This document shows positions 37,968 to 46,955 of a stretch of DNA of 64,000 nucleotides, in pieces (position 1 is the stretch's first letter; each line of letters opens with the position of its first letter). This DNA is from Qipengyuania citrea (GTDB lineage: Bacteria; Pseudomonadota; Alphaproteobacteria; Sphingomonadales; Sphingomonadaceae): positions 577,360-641,359 of the forward strand of contig NZ_WTYG01000002.1 of the NCBI RefSeq assembly GCF_009828015.1. Direction: 5' to 3'. Both the position numbers and the translations under genes were made by a program. Below the pieces are notes generated by a model, which saw only the letters and a program-made list of their open reading frames with translations, was not told where the DNA came from and made no database searches.

Positions 37968-38420
37968 ATGCGCACATACCTTGTTGTGATGGACGAGACC
38001 GAAGAAGCCAGGCAGGCGCTGCGGTTCGCCTCGCTGCGCGCGCAGAAGACCGGCGGATCGGTGCATATCCTGGCGCTCGTCCCGCAGCAGACCTTCAACG
38101 CTTTCGGCGGGGTGCAGGCCACGATCGAACAGGAAGCGCGCGAACGCGCCGAGGTGATGGCCAATTCGGCTGCCGGCAACATCTTCGGCGAAATGGGCAA
38201 GATGCCCACCATTGCGGTGCGCCCCGGCCCGGCGGCGGATGTCGTGCGCAAATATATCGACGAACATGCGAGCATCGCCGCGCTGGTGCTGGCGACCAGC
38301 GCGGAAGGCGGGTCGGGCCCGCTGGTGACGCATTTCGCGGCGCATGCAGGGCAATTGCCCTGCCCGCTCTATCTCGTTCCCGGCGGGCTTAGCCGCGACG
38401 AGATTGACGCGCTCGCCTGA
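37968..38420 (+). CDS. Universal stress protein (UspA family)
   Basis: 150 residues. Usp fold with N-terminal TYLVVMDETEEARQALRFA and a C-terminal strand PLYLVPGG. The ATP-binding pattern G-2x-G-9x-G-S/T is only partly visible in ATSAEGGSGPLVTHFA, so nucleotide binding is uncertain. A strong AGGGGGA lies 7 bases before the ATG. It is divergent from pdhC across 133 bases and convergent with the peroxiredoxin-like gene. Typical of alphaproteobacterial single-domain Usp. Confidence 0.88.
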   Translation: MRTYLVVMDETEEARQALRFASLRAQKTGGSVHILALVPQQTFNAFGGVQATIEQEARERAEVMANSAAGNIFGEMGKMPTIAVRPGPAADVVRKYIDEHASIAALVLATSAEGGSGPLVTHFAAHAGQLPCPLYLVPGGLSRDEIDALA

Positions 38421-38423
38421 CGC

Positions 38424-38945
38424 TCAGGTCAGCGTGCCGCGCGTCGGATAATCCTTGTCCAGTGTGAAGCTGATGCCGCTCAGCAGATCGTCGAGATCGG
38501 GCCGCGTGAACGGCGCGTTCTGGACCACGGCAAAATGCAGCGTGCCATCGGGCTTGATCAGGAACAGCCCCGGCTCGGAGAACATGTCGGGTTCCTCGCT
38601 GCCGTCACGCTTTTCACTAATGTAGAGGCCCCATTCGCGTGCCTTGTCCTCGCCCAGCGAATGCGCCAGCGGGACGTCGCCCGTGTCCCATTCCTCATGG
38701 CTGACCGCGGCGCGCTCGGGGCTGTCCATCGACACCGCGAAGACGTTGATGCCCTTGTCGGTGAACTGGTCGAGCTTGCCGCTCAGCTCGGTAAGGTACT
38801 TCTTGCAGATCGGACAATGCTTGCCGCGATAGAACACCAGCATGGTGAACGCTTCGGGCTGCTGCTTCGACAGTTCGAAACGCGCATCGATGGTGAGCGG
38901 CAGGTCGAGATCGGGGACGGTCTGGCCGGGGATAAGCTGGGTCAT
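38424..38945 (-). CDS. Peroxiredoxin-like AhpC/TSA thioredoxin-fold protein
   Basis: 173 residues. Thioredoxin fold of the AhpC/TSA group, with Cys44 and Cys47 in YRGKHCPICKKYL. The CxxC spacing differs from classical 2-Cys peroxiredoxins, which have the resolving cysteine far away; it may act as a peroxidase or as a disulfide reductase. No signal peptide, so cytoplasmic. AAAGGAG lies 5 bases before the ATG. It follows rnr, with a 46-base gap, and converges on the Usp gene. Confidence 0.88.
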   Translation of the reverse strand: MTQLIPGQTVPDLDLPLTIDARFELSKQQPEAFTMLVFYRGKHCPICKKYLTELSGKLDQFTDKGINVFAVSMDSPERAAVSHEEWDTGDVPLAHSLGEDKAREWGLYISEKRDGSEEPDMFSEPGLFLIKPDGTLHFAVVQNAPFTRPDLDDLLSGISFTLDKDYPTRGTLT

Positions 38946-38991
38946 GAAGGCTCCTTTACCAACCCAATGAGCAGTTCCCCGGCCCGTTCCG

Positions 38992-41310
38992 TCACTTCTT
39001 CTTGCGGCCCTGGTGGCGGATGTTGCCCGGGCGTCCGCGCTTGCCCGCGGGATGCGACTGGCGCGGGGCACCCTGCGCCTTCTTGGGGCGCTTGTTCTGG
39101 TGCGTCCGCTTCTTTTCCGGGGCGCGGTTGCCGCGTGGTTCGATCCCCGCGCCATCGCTGTCGGGCACTTCGAACTTGAGCGCGCCGGTCAGCGCATTGG
39201 CTTCGGCGAGCTTGAGCTTGAGCCGGTCGCCCACGGCATATTCGGTGCCGCTGCGTTCGCCGACGAGCTTGCGCGCGCCTTCGTCATAGCTGAAATATTC
39301 GCGCCCCAGCGTGCTGACCGGGACCAGTCCGTCACCGCCAAGCTTCTCGATCGTGGCGAAGAATCCGAAGCCCTGCACCCCAGTGATGCGCGTATCGAAG
39401 GTCTCGCCCACGCGGCCCGAGAGCCAGGCCGCGACATAGCGGTCGATCGTGTCGCGTTCGGCCTCCATCGCGCGGCGTTCGGTCTGGCTGATCGCGTCGG
39501 TGATCTGGTGCAGCGCGGTCTTGTCGCGATCGGACAGGCCCGAGCCTTCGGGCAGGTCGACCTTGGGTCTGGGCTGTTCGAGCTTGTAGGCATCGACCAG
39601 CGCGCGGTGCACCAGCAGGTCGGCATACCGCCGGATCGGCGAGGTGAAATGCGCATAGCTGCCGAGCGAGAGGCCGAAGTGGCCCGCATTCTGCGGCCCG
39701 TAGAACGCCTGCGTCTGGCTGCGCAGCACCGCTTCCATGATCAGCGCCTTTTCGGCCGGCTCGGAAATGTCCTTGAGCATGCGGTTGAACAGCCCCGGCG
39801 TGATCACCTGCCCCAGCGCGAACTTCTTGCCCTGCGTGGCGAGATATTCGCGGAAGGCGAGCAGCTTCTCGCGGCTCGGCTGCTCGTGGACGCGGTAGAC
39901 CACCGGCGCGGCCTTGGCCTCGAGCGCCTTGGCCGCCGCGACATTGGCGGCGATCATGAAATCCTCGACCACGCGGTGCGCATCGAGCCGTTCGCGGATC
40001 GCGATTTCCTCGATCACGCCCTCGTCATTGAGGCGGACCTGCCGTTCGGGCAATTCGAGATCGAGCGGGTCGCGCGCCTGCCGCGCCTTGAACAGCAGCT
40101 TCCACGCACCCCACAGGTTCTGCAGGTATTCTGGCGCGTCGCCGGCATCGATTGCGGCCTGCGCGTCTTCATAGGCGATGTTCTTCGCCAGCCGCACGAT
40201 AGCGCGGGTGAAGCGCCAGTCGCTGACCTTGCCGTCCTTGTCGATACGGATGTGGCAGGCCATCGCGGCGCGGTCGACATCCTCCTTGAGGCTGCAGACA
40301 TCGGCGCTGAGCACTTCGGGCAGCATCGGCACGACGCGGTCGGGGAAATAGACCGAATTGCCGCGCTTGCGCGCCTCGCGGTCCAACTCGCCGCCGGGGC
40401 GCACGTAATAGCTGACATCGGCGATGGCGATGATCGCGCGGTAGCCGCCCTTCCCGTCGGGCTCGGCCCAGATGGCATCGTCATGGTCGCGCGCATCGGC
40501 GGGGTCGATCGCGACGATGGGAACGTCGCGCAGATCCTCGCGGTGATCGCTCGATAGCGGCAGGTCGACCGCGCGCTCCGCCTCGGCGATGGTTTCGCTC
40601 GGGAAGACATGCGGGATGCCGTGCTTGGCGATGGCGATCAGGCTGAACGCCTTGGGTGCCAGCGGATCGCCGACCACCTCGACCACCTTGACCTTTGCGC
40701 GGGCCGATTTGCCCATGCGTTCGGCCAGCACCAGCTCGCCTTCCTGCGCTTCGCCCAGGTCGCCGATCGGCGCGCTGTCGCGCACGCGCTTGTCGACCGG
40801 GGCGAGCCAGGGCTTGCCCGCGCCATCGAATTCGACGACGCCCATCAGCCCTTCGGTTCGCGCGGGAAGCTTCTTCATCGGATGCGCGACCCAGCCGCGC
40901 GCGGTTTCCTCGTTGCGCGCAAGAATCCGGTCGCCGCGCTTGACCGCGGAAAGCTTCTTGCTTTCCTTCACCAGCAGCCGCGGCGGTTTCTCCTTGCTGT
41001 CGGGCGCCCAGTTCTCGGGCTCGGCAATCGGCTCGCCATCCTCGATCGCGACGACCTTGAGCACGGTCACCTTGGGCACGCCGCCCATGCGGTGATAGGC
41101 CGTGCGCTTGCCGTCGATGAGGCCTTCCTCGGCCATGTCCTTGAGACGCTTCTTCAGCGTGATCTTTTCCTGACCCTTAAGGCCGAAGGCCTTGGCGATT
41201 TCGCGCTTGCCCGCGGGCGTGTCGGAGGTCTGGATGAATTCGAGTATCTGTTCTTTCGACGGCATCCCCTGACGCCGCCGGTTCGTGTTCTGTTTTGTCA
41301 TGCGCGCCAT
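38992..41310 (-). CDS. rnr: Ribonuclease R
   Basis: 3'-5' exoribonuclease able to degrade structured RNA. 772 residues. N-terminal winged-helix region, two cold-shock domains, catalytic RNB domain with DPADARDHDDAIW (metal-binding Asp cluster) and GHFGLSLGSYAHFTSPIRRYADL, then S1 domain. The C-terminus is a Lys/Arg-rich tail common in RNase R. The start is MARMTK or the ATG 9 bases downstream; Shine-Dalgarno is weak. A gap of 138 bases with a REP-like palindrome separates it from proS upstream. Confidence 0.95.
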   Translation of the reverse strand: MARMTKQNTNRRRQGMPSKEQILEFIQTSDTPAGKREIAKAFGLKGQEKITLKKRLKDMAEEGLIDGKRTAYHRMGGVPKVTVLKVVAIEDGEPIAEPENWAPDSKEKPPRLLVKESKKLSAVKRGDRILARNEETARGWVAHPMKKLPARTEGLMGVVEFDGAGKPWLAPVDKRVRDSAPIGDLGEAQEGELVLAERMGKSARAKVKVVEVVGDPLAPKAFSLIAIAKHGIPHVFPSETIAEAERAVDLPLSSDHREDLRDVPIVAIDPADARDHDDAIWAEPDGKGGYRAIIAIADVSYYVRPGGELDREARKRGNSVYFPDRVVPMLPEVLSADVCSLKEDVDRAAMACHIRIDKDGKVSDWRFTRAIVRLAKNIAYEDAQAAIDAGDAPEYLQNLWGAWKLLFKARQARDPLDLELPERQVRLNDEGVIEEIAIRERLDAHRVVEDFMIAANVAAAKALEAKAAPVVYRVHEQPSREKLLAFREYLATQGKKFALGQVITPGLFNRMLKDISEPAEKALIMEAVLRSQTQAFYGPQNAGHFGLSLGSYAHFTSPIRRYADLLVHRALVDAYKLEQPRPKVDLPEGSGLSDRDKTALHQITDAISQTERRAMEAERDTIDRYVAAWLSGRVGETFDTRITGVQGFGFFATIEKLGGDGLVPVSTLGREYFSYDEGARKLVGERSGTEYAVGDRLKLKLAEANALTGALKFEVPDSDGAGIEPRGNRAPEKKRTHQNKRPKKAQGAPRQSHPAGKRGRPGNIRHQGRKKK

Positions 41311-41412
41311 ATGGGGATGGCAAGGCCCGGTGTCACGTACTCACCGTGTCCTGCCCCCTGCATCGGCAATGACCACATGCAAGCGAGTTGCCCGGACTGG
41401 TCACTTGTCTGG

Positions 41413-41432
41413 ATCCCCGCCTGTGCGGGGAT
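41413..41432. repeat. REP-like palindrome between proS and rnr
   Basis: Eight-base-pair stem ATCCCCGC/GCGGGGAT with loop CTGT and flanking GATGACGAAT text. It would translate as WIPACAGMTN, the hallmark of interspersed repeats in sphingomonad-type genomes. It lies in the transcribed spacer downstream of proS and upstream of rnr, where it could protect 3' ends of mRNA or attenuate transcription. Confidence 0.8.
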
Positions 41433-41448
41433 GACGAATCAGGGTGCC

Positions 41449-42990
41449 TTAGTACGCCTTGGCCAGCAGCACGCGCTCGACCGCGGGTTCGCCGGTGAAG
41501 ATGCACGCGCCGTCGACCGGTGCAGCGTCCATTGGTACGTTGCGGATGGTGAGCTTGTGGTCCTTCAGCCGCTCGACGACCTTTTCCAGCGCCGCGCCGG
41601 TCGGCTTCGACCATTGCACTTCGACCCAACCAGGATAGCGCGAGCCGGAGAAGTGCTTTTCCACCTCGGCGAAATCGGTGACCCCGCGGGTGATGTTCGC
41701 ATCGCGGCGCTCGGCAGCTTGAGCAAGCAGCGCTGCCTGCATGTCGGCGAGGATCGCGGGAATGGCCTCCCCTGCGGCTTCACGCGTCGGGTTCTCGAAG
41801 GCGGGCTTGCCGGTTTCGGCATCCCACAAGCGGTCGCGGCGCAGCATGCTGACGACGCCATTGTCCATGTCGCGCCCGCCCACCTCGACGATCACCGGCG
41901 CGCCCTTGCGGACATAGTCCCAGCGCTTCTGGGCCGCCTTGCCGGGCCGCGTGTCGAGCAGCACGCGGAGCGGTTCGCCAAGCACGCTCTGGCCGGCCAG
42001 CGTGGCGCGCAGCGTCTCGCAATAATTGACCAGCGCCTGGTCTTCGGGCTTGTCGCGTAGCATAGGCAGGATGACGACCTGCTGCGGCGCGATCCTGGGC
42101 GGCAGGCGCAGGCCGTCGTCGTCGCCATGCGTCATGATGACGCCGCCGACCATCCGGGTCGAAACGCCCCAGCTGGTGGTATGCGCCAGGCTCTCGCCGC
42201 CTTCGCGGTTCTGGTACTTGATGCCCGAAGCCTGCGCAAAATTGGTGCCGAGATAATGGCTGGTGCCCGCCTGCAGCGCCTTGCCGTCCTGCATCATCGC
42301 CTCGATCGACCAGGTCTCGACCGCGCCCGGGAAACGCTCGTTCTCGGGCTTTTCACCGGGCACCACCGCCAGCGCGAGGTCCTCGTCGGCAAAAGCGCGG
42401 TAAACCTCGAGCATGGTCAGCGTGTGCTCTTTCGCCTCGGCCTCGTCGGCATGCGCGGTATGGCCTTCCTGCCACAGGAATTCGCTCGTGCGGAGGAACA
42501 TGCGCGTGCGCATTTCCCAGCGCACGACATTGGCCCATTGGTTGAGCTTGAGCGGCAAGTCGCGCCAGCTCTGGATCCAGCGCGCCATCGCATCGCCGAT
42601 GATCGTTTCCGAGGTCGGGCGCACCACCAGCGGTTCTTCCAACTTGGCTTCGGGATCGGGGATCAGCCCGCCATCCTTGCCCGCGATCAATCGGTGATGC
42701 GTGACCACCGCCATTTCCTTGGCAAAGCCTTCGACATGCTCGGCCTCGCGCTCGAAGTTCGACAGCGGAATGAAGATCGGGAAATAGGCGTTTTCATGCC
42801 CGGTCGCCTTGATCCGGTCGTCGAGCAGGCGCTGCATGCGCTCCCAGATGCCGAAGCCCCACGGGCGGATCACCATGCAGCCGCGCACGCCCGATTCCTC
42901 GGCCATTTCGGCGGAACTGATGACATCCTGGTACCAGGCCGCGAAATCGTCTTCGCGCCGGGTGTTCAGGGCATGGCGGATATTGGGCAT
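41449..42990 (-). CDS. proS: Prolyl-tRNA synthetase, archaeal/eukaryotic type
   Basis: Class II synthetase that charges tRNA-Pro. 513 residues from MPNIRHALNTRREDDFAAWYQ. Motif text (GCMVIRPWGFGIWERMQ, LVVRPTSETIIGDAM, RWEMRTRMFLRTSEFLWQEGHTAH) and the C-terminal tyrosine (LLAKAY) match the archaeal/eukaryotic-type ProRS, not the usual bacterial type with the YbaK-like insertion. Few cysteines remain in the C-terminal zinc-like domain. The start at 42990 is where similarity starts; an ATG at 43068 gives an implausible basic tail. No second proS is in the window. Confidence 0.93.
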   Translation of the reverse strand: MPNIRHALNTRREDDFAAWYQDVISSAEMAEESGVRGCMVIRPWGFGIWERMQRLLDDRIKATGHENAYFPIFIPLSNFEREAEHVEGFAKEMAVVTHHRLIAGKDGGLIPDPEAKLEEPLVVRPTSETIIGDAMARWIQSWRDLPLKLNQWANVVRWEMRTRMFLRTSEFLWQEGHTAHADEAEAKEHTLTMLEVYRAFADEDLALAVVPGEKPENERFPGAVETWSIEAMMQDGKALQAGTSHYLGTNFAQASGIKYQNREGGESLAHTTSWGVSTRMVGGVIMTHGDDDGLRLPPRIAPQQVVILPMLRDKPEDQALVNYCETLRATLAGQSVLGEPLRVLLDTRPGKAAQKRWDYVRKGAPVIVEVGGRDMDNGVVSMLRRDRLWDAETGKPAFENPTREAAGEAIPAILADMQAALLAQAAERRDANITRGVTDFAEVEKHFSGSRYPGWVEVQWSKPTGAALEKVVERLKDHKLTIRNVPMDAAPVDGACIFTGEPAVERVLLAKAY

Positions 42991-43150
42991 GATCGTGGGG
43001 GCCTTGGCTAATGGCGCCTCGTTCCGGCCCCACCGTCGGGTGCGGGCAGACGAAGAACCGTCATTCATCTGGCGCGCCCATAATGGGAAGATGCGCCCTT
43101 CGACAAGCGCGCGGCGCAGGAAAATGGCCGCAGGCGGGGCAAGCCCCGTG

Positions 43151-43711
43151 CTATTTGCCCATTTTGTCGAGCTTCTCCTGCATCGCGGCCATTTGCGCGC
43201 GCATTTCGGCCAGCTCGTCCGCCTGCTCGCTCGCGGGTGCCTGCCTGGGCGCGGGCGCCTTGCGCGAACCGGGAATGAACGCTTCGGCGGCGTTCTGCAT
43301 CATCTTGAAATTGGCTTCGGCCATCTGCGCCAACGGATTGGTCTCGAGGCCCTTGGCGAAGGCTTCCTGGATCTGTTCGCGGTTCTTCTGCAGATTGGTC
43401 ATGCTGGCTTCGAGATAGCTCGGCATCATGGCCTGCATCGAGTTGCCATACATGCGGATCAGGTCGCGCAGGAAGCTGACCGGGAGCATGTGCGAACCAT
43501 GGCTTTCTTCCTCGACGATGATCTGCGTCAGGATGGTGTGCGTGATATCGTCGCCCGACTTCGCATCCAGCACGTGGAAATCGACGTTCTCGCGGACCAT
43601 CTTGGCGAGATCGTCGAGCGTGATGTAACTGCTGGTGTCGGTGTTGTAGAGGCGCCGGTTGGCGTATTTCTTGATGATGATGGGTTCGCCCTCGACGCTC
43701 CGCTTGGCCAT
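43151..43711 (-). CDS. phaR: Polyhydroxyalkanoate synthesis regulator PhaR
   Basis: 186 residues. N-terminal PHB/PHA accumulation regulator DNA-binding domain (IIIKKYANRRLYNTDTSSYITLDDLA) followed by a PHB_acc repeat (FLRDLIRMYGNSMQAMMPSYLE) and a coiled-coil-like C-terminus. PhaR binds PHA granules and represses phasin genes until granules form. It implies that the organism stores PHA, although no phaC or phasin is in this window. The ATG follows a GAGA; alr lies upstream on the same strand, 76 bases away. Confidence 0.92.
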   Translation of the reverse strand: MAKRSVEGEPIIIKKYANRRLYNTDTSSYITLDDLAKMVRENVDFHVLDAKSGDDITHTILTQIIVEEESHGSHMLPVSFLRDLIRMYGNSMQAMMPSYLEASMTNLQKNREQIQEAFAKGLETNPLAQMAEANFKMMQNAAEAFIPGSRKAPAPRQAPASEQADELAEMRAQMAAMQEKLDKMGK

Positions 43712-43786
43712 TCTCTCATGCTCCCCATTTGTGCAATGCGAGAGGATTAGCACGCGCGAAAAGTGCAGTGCAACATGACGTAAAGG

Positions 43787-44821
43787 TCAACCGAAGCGAT
43801 TGCCCAGTACGGTCAGCAATTCATATTGCGATAGAGTGGTTTGCTGCGCAGCATCAGGAAGCCGGTAGGGCAGGTCGAGCCAGTCCCCCTCGGCCAGCTC
43901 GGGGGCCGCCGACAGGTCGAGCACGATCATGTCCATCGATACCTTGCCGAGGATCGGCAGGCGGCGTTCGCCATGGGTGAAATGCGCCCCGCCCCAGCTG
44001 CGCAAAATCCCGTCGGCATAGCCGAGCGAGACGACGCCGATGCGCATGTCCTCGCCCGCGGTGAAGGTGGCATTGTAACCCACGCTGGCGCCCGCCGCGA
44101 TGTCGCGCACCTGGATCAACGCCGCCTGCGGATAAGCGACCTGCGCGATCCGGTCCTCCAGTTCGGGCCGCGGGATGCCGCCGTAAAGCGAGAGCCCCGG
44201 GCGCGTGAGATCGAAGGCGTAGTCGCTCCCCAGCGCCACGCCCGCGCTGTTGGCCAGGCTGGTCTCCTCGTGAGCCACGGCGGGAATGCAGTCGCGAAAA
44301 ACGGCGAGCTGGCGCGCGTTCATCGCCGCGTCCTCGTCGGCGCAGGCGAGGTGACTCATCAGCACGCGCACCTCCAGCGCCTGGATCGACGGATCGGCCA
44401 GTTCCGCGGGCGCAATGCCCAGCCGGTTGATCCCGGTATCGACCATCAGGTCGCAGGCGCCGCCTCCGCCTTCGGACCACAGCCGCGCCTGCCGCAGGCT
44501 GTCGATCACCGGGCGAACGCCGGTCTCGCGCGCGAACCGGACATCGTCGGCACCAAGCAGCCCATGCAGGACCGACAGGCGCTGTGCCGGGACATGCGCG
44601 ATGACGCCGGGCACCTCGCTCCAGTGCGCGACGAAGAAATCGCGGCAGCCCGCCTCGTGCAGCACGGGCAGGCAGCGATCGACCCCGAGGCCGTAGCAAT
44701 CCGCCTTGACCGCCGCTCCCGCCCGCGCCGCGCCCGACATGGCGTCGAGCGTGCGCCAGTTCTGCGCCAGCGCGTCGCTGTCGATATGCAGCCGCAGGCT
44801 CGGCGGCGGAGGGCAGGTCAT
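43787..44821 (-). CDS. alr: Alanine racemase
   Basis: PLP enzyme that makes D-alanine for peptidoglycan. 344 residues. Lys39 in AVKADCYG corresponds to the PLP lysine (the consensus is AVVKANAYGHG; here YGLG replaces YGHG). Catalytic Tyr is in VGYNATF, and the C-terminal barrel has MRIGVVSLGYADG and GKVSMDMIVLDL. Start at MTCPPPPS directly after the transporter stop (7 bases), so it is likely co-transcribed with the MHS-transporter gene. Confidence 0.92.
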   Translation of the reverse strand: MTCPPPPSLRLHIDSDALAQNWRTLDAMSGAARAGAAVKADCYGLGVDRCLPVLHEAGCRDFFVAHWSEVPGVIAHVPAQRLSVLHGLLGADDVRFARETGVRPVIDSLRQARLWSEGGGGACDLMVDTGINRLGIAPAELADPSIQALEVRVLMSHLACADEDAAMNARQLAVFRDCIPAVAHEETSLANSAGVALGSDYAFDLTRPGLSLYGGIPRPELEDRIAQVAYPQAALIQVRDIAAGASVGYNATFTAGEDMRIGVVSLGYADGILRSWGGAHFTHGERRLPILGKVSMDMIVLDLSAAPELAEGDWLDLPYRLPDAAQQTTLSQYELLTVLGNRFG

Positions 44822-44828
44822 AGCAGGC

Positions 44829-46475
44829 TCATGGCAGCACGGGCGAGACCGGCGGGTCCTGCACGCTGTCTTCGAAATCGCGCGGCGGACCACCGGGCAA
44901 TCCCCACCAGGCAACGATCACGCCGAAACCGACCACCACGATCGTGTACCACAGCCCGGCATAGGCATTGCCCGTCATGGCCACGATATAGCCCGCGATC
45001 AGCGGCAGGAAACCGCCCAGGTAGCCCGCGCCGATATGGTAGGGGATCGACATCGAGCTGTAGCGGATGCGCGCGGGGAACATCTCGGACAGGAGCGCCG
45101 CAACCGAACCGTAGGTCAGCGCCGACAGCATTCCCAGCACCAGCAGCAGCGCAATGATGCCGATAATGCTCGCCAGTGGCGGGACCTGCCGTTCGAACGA
45201 ATAGCCATTGCTCTCGAGCCAGCTCTGGACGATCGCGCGGCGGGTGTCGGAAGGCAGCCCTTCGTAGCTGTAGCTCTGTGTGCCGATGGCCAGTTCCGGC
45301 TGCGGCTCCTCGGTCACCGTATAGGGCACGCCCAGCGCGGTCAGGTCCTGCAGCGCGCGGCCGCAGGGGCTGGCCTGCACTTCGGCGAAGGGATCGTATT
45401 CGCAGGCCGGGCCGCTGACCGTGACGGGGGCCGCGCGCGCGCTGTCCTGCAGGCCCGGGTTGGCGAGCGCGCCGATCCCCCAGAACACGGGGAAGAGCAG
45501 CGCCAGCGAGGCCAGCGCGCCGATGATGATCGGTTTCTTGCGCCCGACGCGGTCGGACCATTTGCCGACGATGATATAGAAGCCCATCGACAGCGTACCC
45601 GCGATCAGCAGCATCCATTCGACTACGTTCTCGTCGACCCGCATCGGGCCGCGCAGGAAGGACAGGCCGGAGAAGAAAGCGGTGTACCAGATTGTGGTGA
45701 GCACCCCGGTGATGCCGAACAGCGCCACGAAGATACGCTTGGGGTTGCCGGGATAGGTCAGGCTTTCCTTGAACGGATTGGCGCTGGTTTCGCCTGCGGC
45801 CTTCATCGCCTGGAAGACGGGGCTTTCCGACAGCTTGAGCCGCATCCACAGCGAGATGAAGAGCAGCACGATCGACAGCAGGAACGGGATCCGCCAGCCC
45901 CAATCGGCGAAGTCCTGCGCGGGGATGAACGCGCGGCAGGCGATCACTACCAGGATCGACAGCACGAAGCCGCCGACCACGCTGGCCTGGATGAAGCTGG
46001 TGTAGAAGCCGCGTTTCTCGGGCGGCGCGTGTTCGGCGACATAGATCGCCGCGCCGCCATATTCGCCGCCGAGCGCGAGACCCTGGAGGATGCGCAGGCA
46101 GATCACGATCAACGGCGCGGCGATGCCGATGCTGGCCGCGCTGGGGATGAGGCCCACGCCGGCGGTGGCAATCCCCATCAGCGTGACCGTCACGAGGAAG
46201 GTGTATTTGCGCCCCAGCCGGTCGCCGAGGAAGCCGAACAGGATCGCGCCCAGCGGACGGAAGCCGAAGCCGACCGCGAAACCGGCCCACACCAGCAGGA
46301 TCTCGAGCGTCTCGTTATCGCTCGGGAAGAAGGCCGCACCGATCAGCCCGGCAAGCGTGCCGTAGATGAAGAAATCGTACCATTCGAAGATCGTCCCCGC
46401 GCTGCTTGCCGCAATGACGAGGCGTATTTCCTTCTCGGTCGGTTCCCTTTGCGGTGTGACGGCACCTGTGGCCAT
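44829..46475 (-). CDS. MFS transporter, metabolite:H+ symporter (MHS) family
   Basis: 548 residues, twelve transmembrane segments. MHS signatures are SSAGTIFEWYDFFIYGTL at the start, FLGDRLGRKYT and LQGLALGGEYGGAA. Relatives include ProP, KgtP and ShiA, but substrate cannot be told from sequence. An unusual insertion of about 100 residues lies between TM8 and TM9 near residues 330-430, with two Cys (ACEYDP, SPCGRA) and Trp/Tyr-rich segments; topology predicts a periplasmic loop. AGGGGGAG supports the start at MATGAV; an ATG 18 bases upstream is less well placed. Confidence 0.9.
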   Translation of the reverse strand: MATGAVTPQREPTEKEIRLVIAASSAGTIFEWYDFFIYGTLAGLIGAAFFPSDNETLEILLVWAGFAVGFGFRPLGAILFGFLGDRLGRKYTFLVTVTLMGIATAGVGLIPSAASIGIAAPLIVICLRILQGLALGGEYGGAAIYVAEHAPPEKRGFYTSFIQASVVGGFVLSILVVIACRAFIPAQDFADWGWRIPFLLSIVLLFISLWMRLKLSESPVFQAMKAAGETSANPFKESLTYPGNPKRIFVALFGITGVLTTIWYTAFFSGLSFLRGPMRVDENVVEWMLLIAGTLSMGFYIIVGKWSDRVGRKKPIIIGALASLALLFPVFWGIGALANPGLQDSARAAPVTVSGPACEYDPFAEVQASPCGRALQDLTALGVPYTVTEEPQPELAIGTQSYSYEGLPSDTRRAIVQSWLESNGYSFERQVPPLASIIGIIALLLVLGMLSALTYGSVAALLSEMFPARIRYSSMSIPYHIGAGYLGGFLPLIAGYIVAMTGNAYAGLWYTIVVVGFGVIVAWWGLPGGPPRDFEDSVQDPPVSPVLP

Positions 46476-46520
46476 GTCGCGCTCCCCCTGCATCGCGAGT
46501 GTGGTTGTCGTTCGATCGGT

Positions 46521-46955
46521 CTAGCCTGCACCCCCACCCTTGGAAAGCGCGTCGAGCGCGGCCTTCCACGGCAGGAGAATGGCCCCGTGGCGGGCGCGGT
46601 AGGCGCGCGCGGGTTCGAGCATGTCAATCCGTTCGAGCGCGGGCGCGTGCGCATCGCCCTCGAGCCATTCGCCGAGGGCACCCAGCGTGCGTGACACCGC
46701 GGCCGCGTCCATGCCGCCCGCTTCGCGCGCGAAAATGGCCGCCGAGGCCTGCCCGACTGCGCAGGCGCTAACCTTCAGACCGATCCGCTCGAGCCGGCCG
46801 GTGTGGACCGACGACAGCGAAATCACGCTGCCGCAGCTGCGCGACCGCGCCTCGCCCACCGCGATCGCCTGCGCATCGAAGGGATAGTCCGCCAGTTCGA
46901 CCGCCATGGCGAGCAGTGCGGGAGAATACAGCGCCGGCGCGCGCGGGGCCGCCAT
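46521..46955 (-). CDS. NifU/IscU-like scaffold-family protein, degenerate
   Basis: 144 residues, IscU/NifU N-terminal fold. Only two cysteines are kept: Cys41 in SRSCGSVISL and Cys65 in VSACAVGQAS. The Asp that normally follows the first Cys (CGD) is Ser, and the third Cys region reads RARHGAILLPWKA with no Cys. Cluster assembly by the normal scaffold mechanism is therefore doubtful. It sits directly after cvpA (1-base overlap, TGATG) and before the MHS gene. I would annotate it as iron-sulfur scaffold-like, function unknown. Confidence 0.75.
   Translation of the reverse strand: MAAPRAPALYSPALLAMAVELADYPFDAQAIAVGEARSRSCGSVISLSSVHTGRLERIGLKVSACAVGQASAAIFAREAGGMDAAAVSRTLGALGEWLEGDAHAPALERIDMLEPARAYRARHGAILLPWKAALDALSKGGGAG

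Noticed and set aside
39013-42060. Long plus-strand frames antisense to rnr and proS
   Set aside because: No family motifs, and the opposite-strand synthetase and RNase R are clear.
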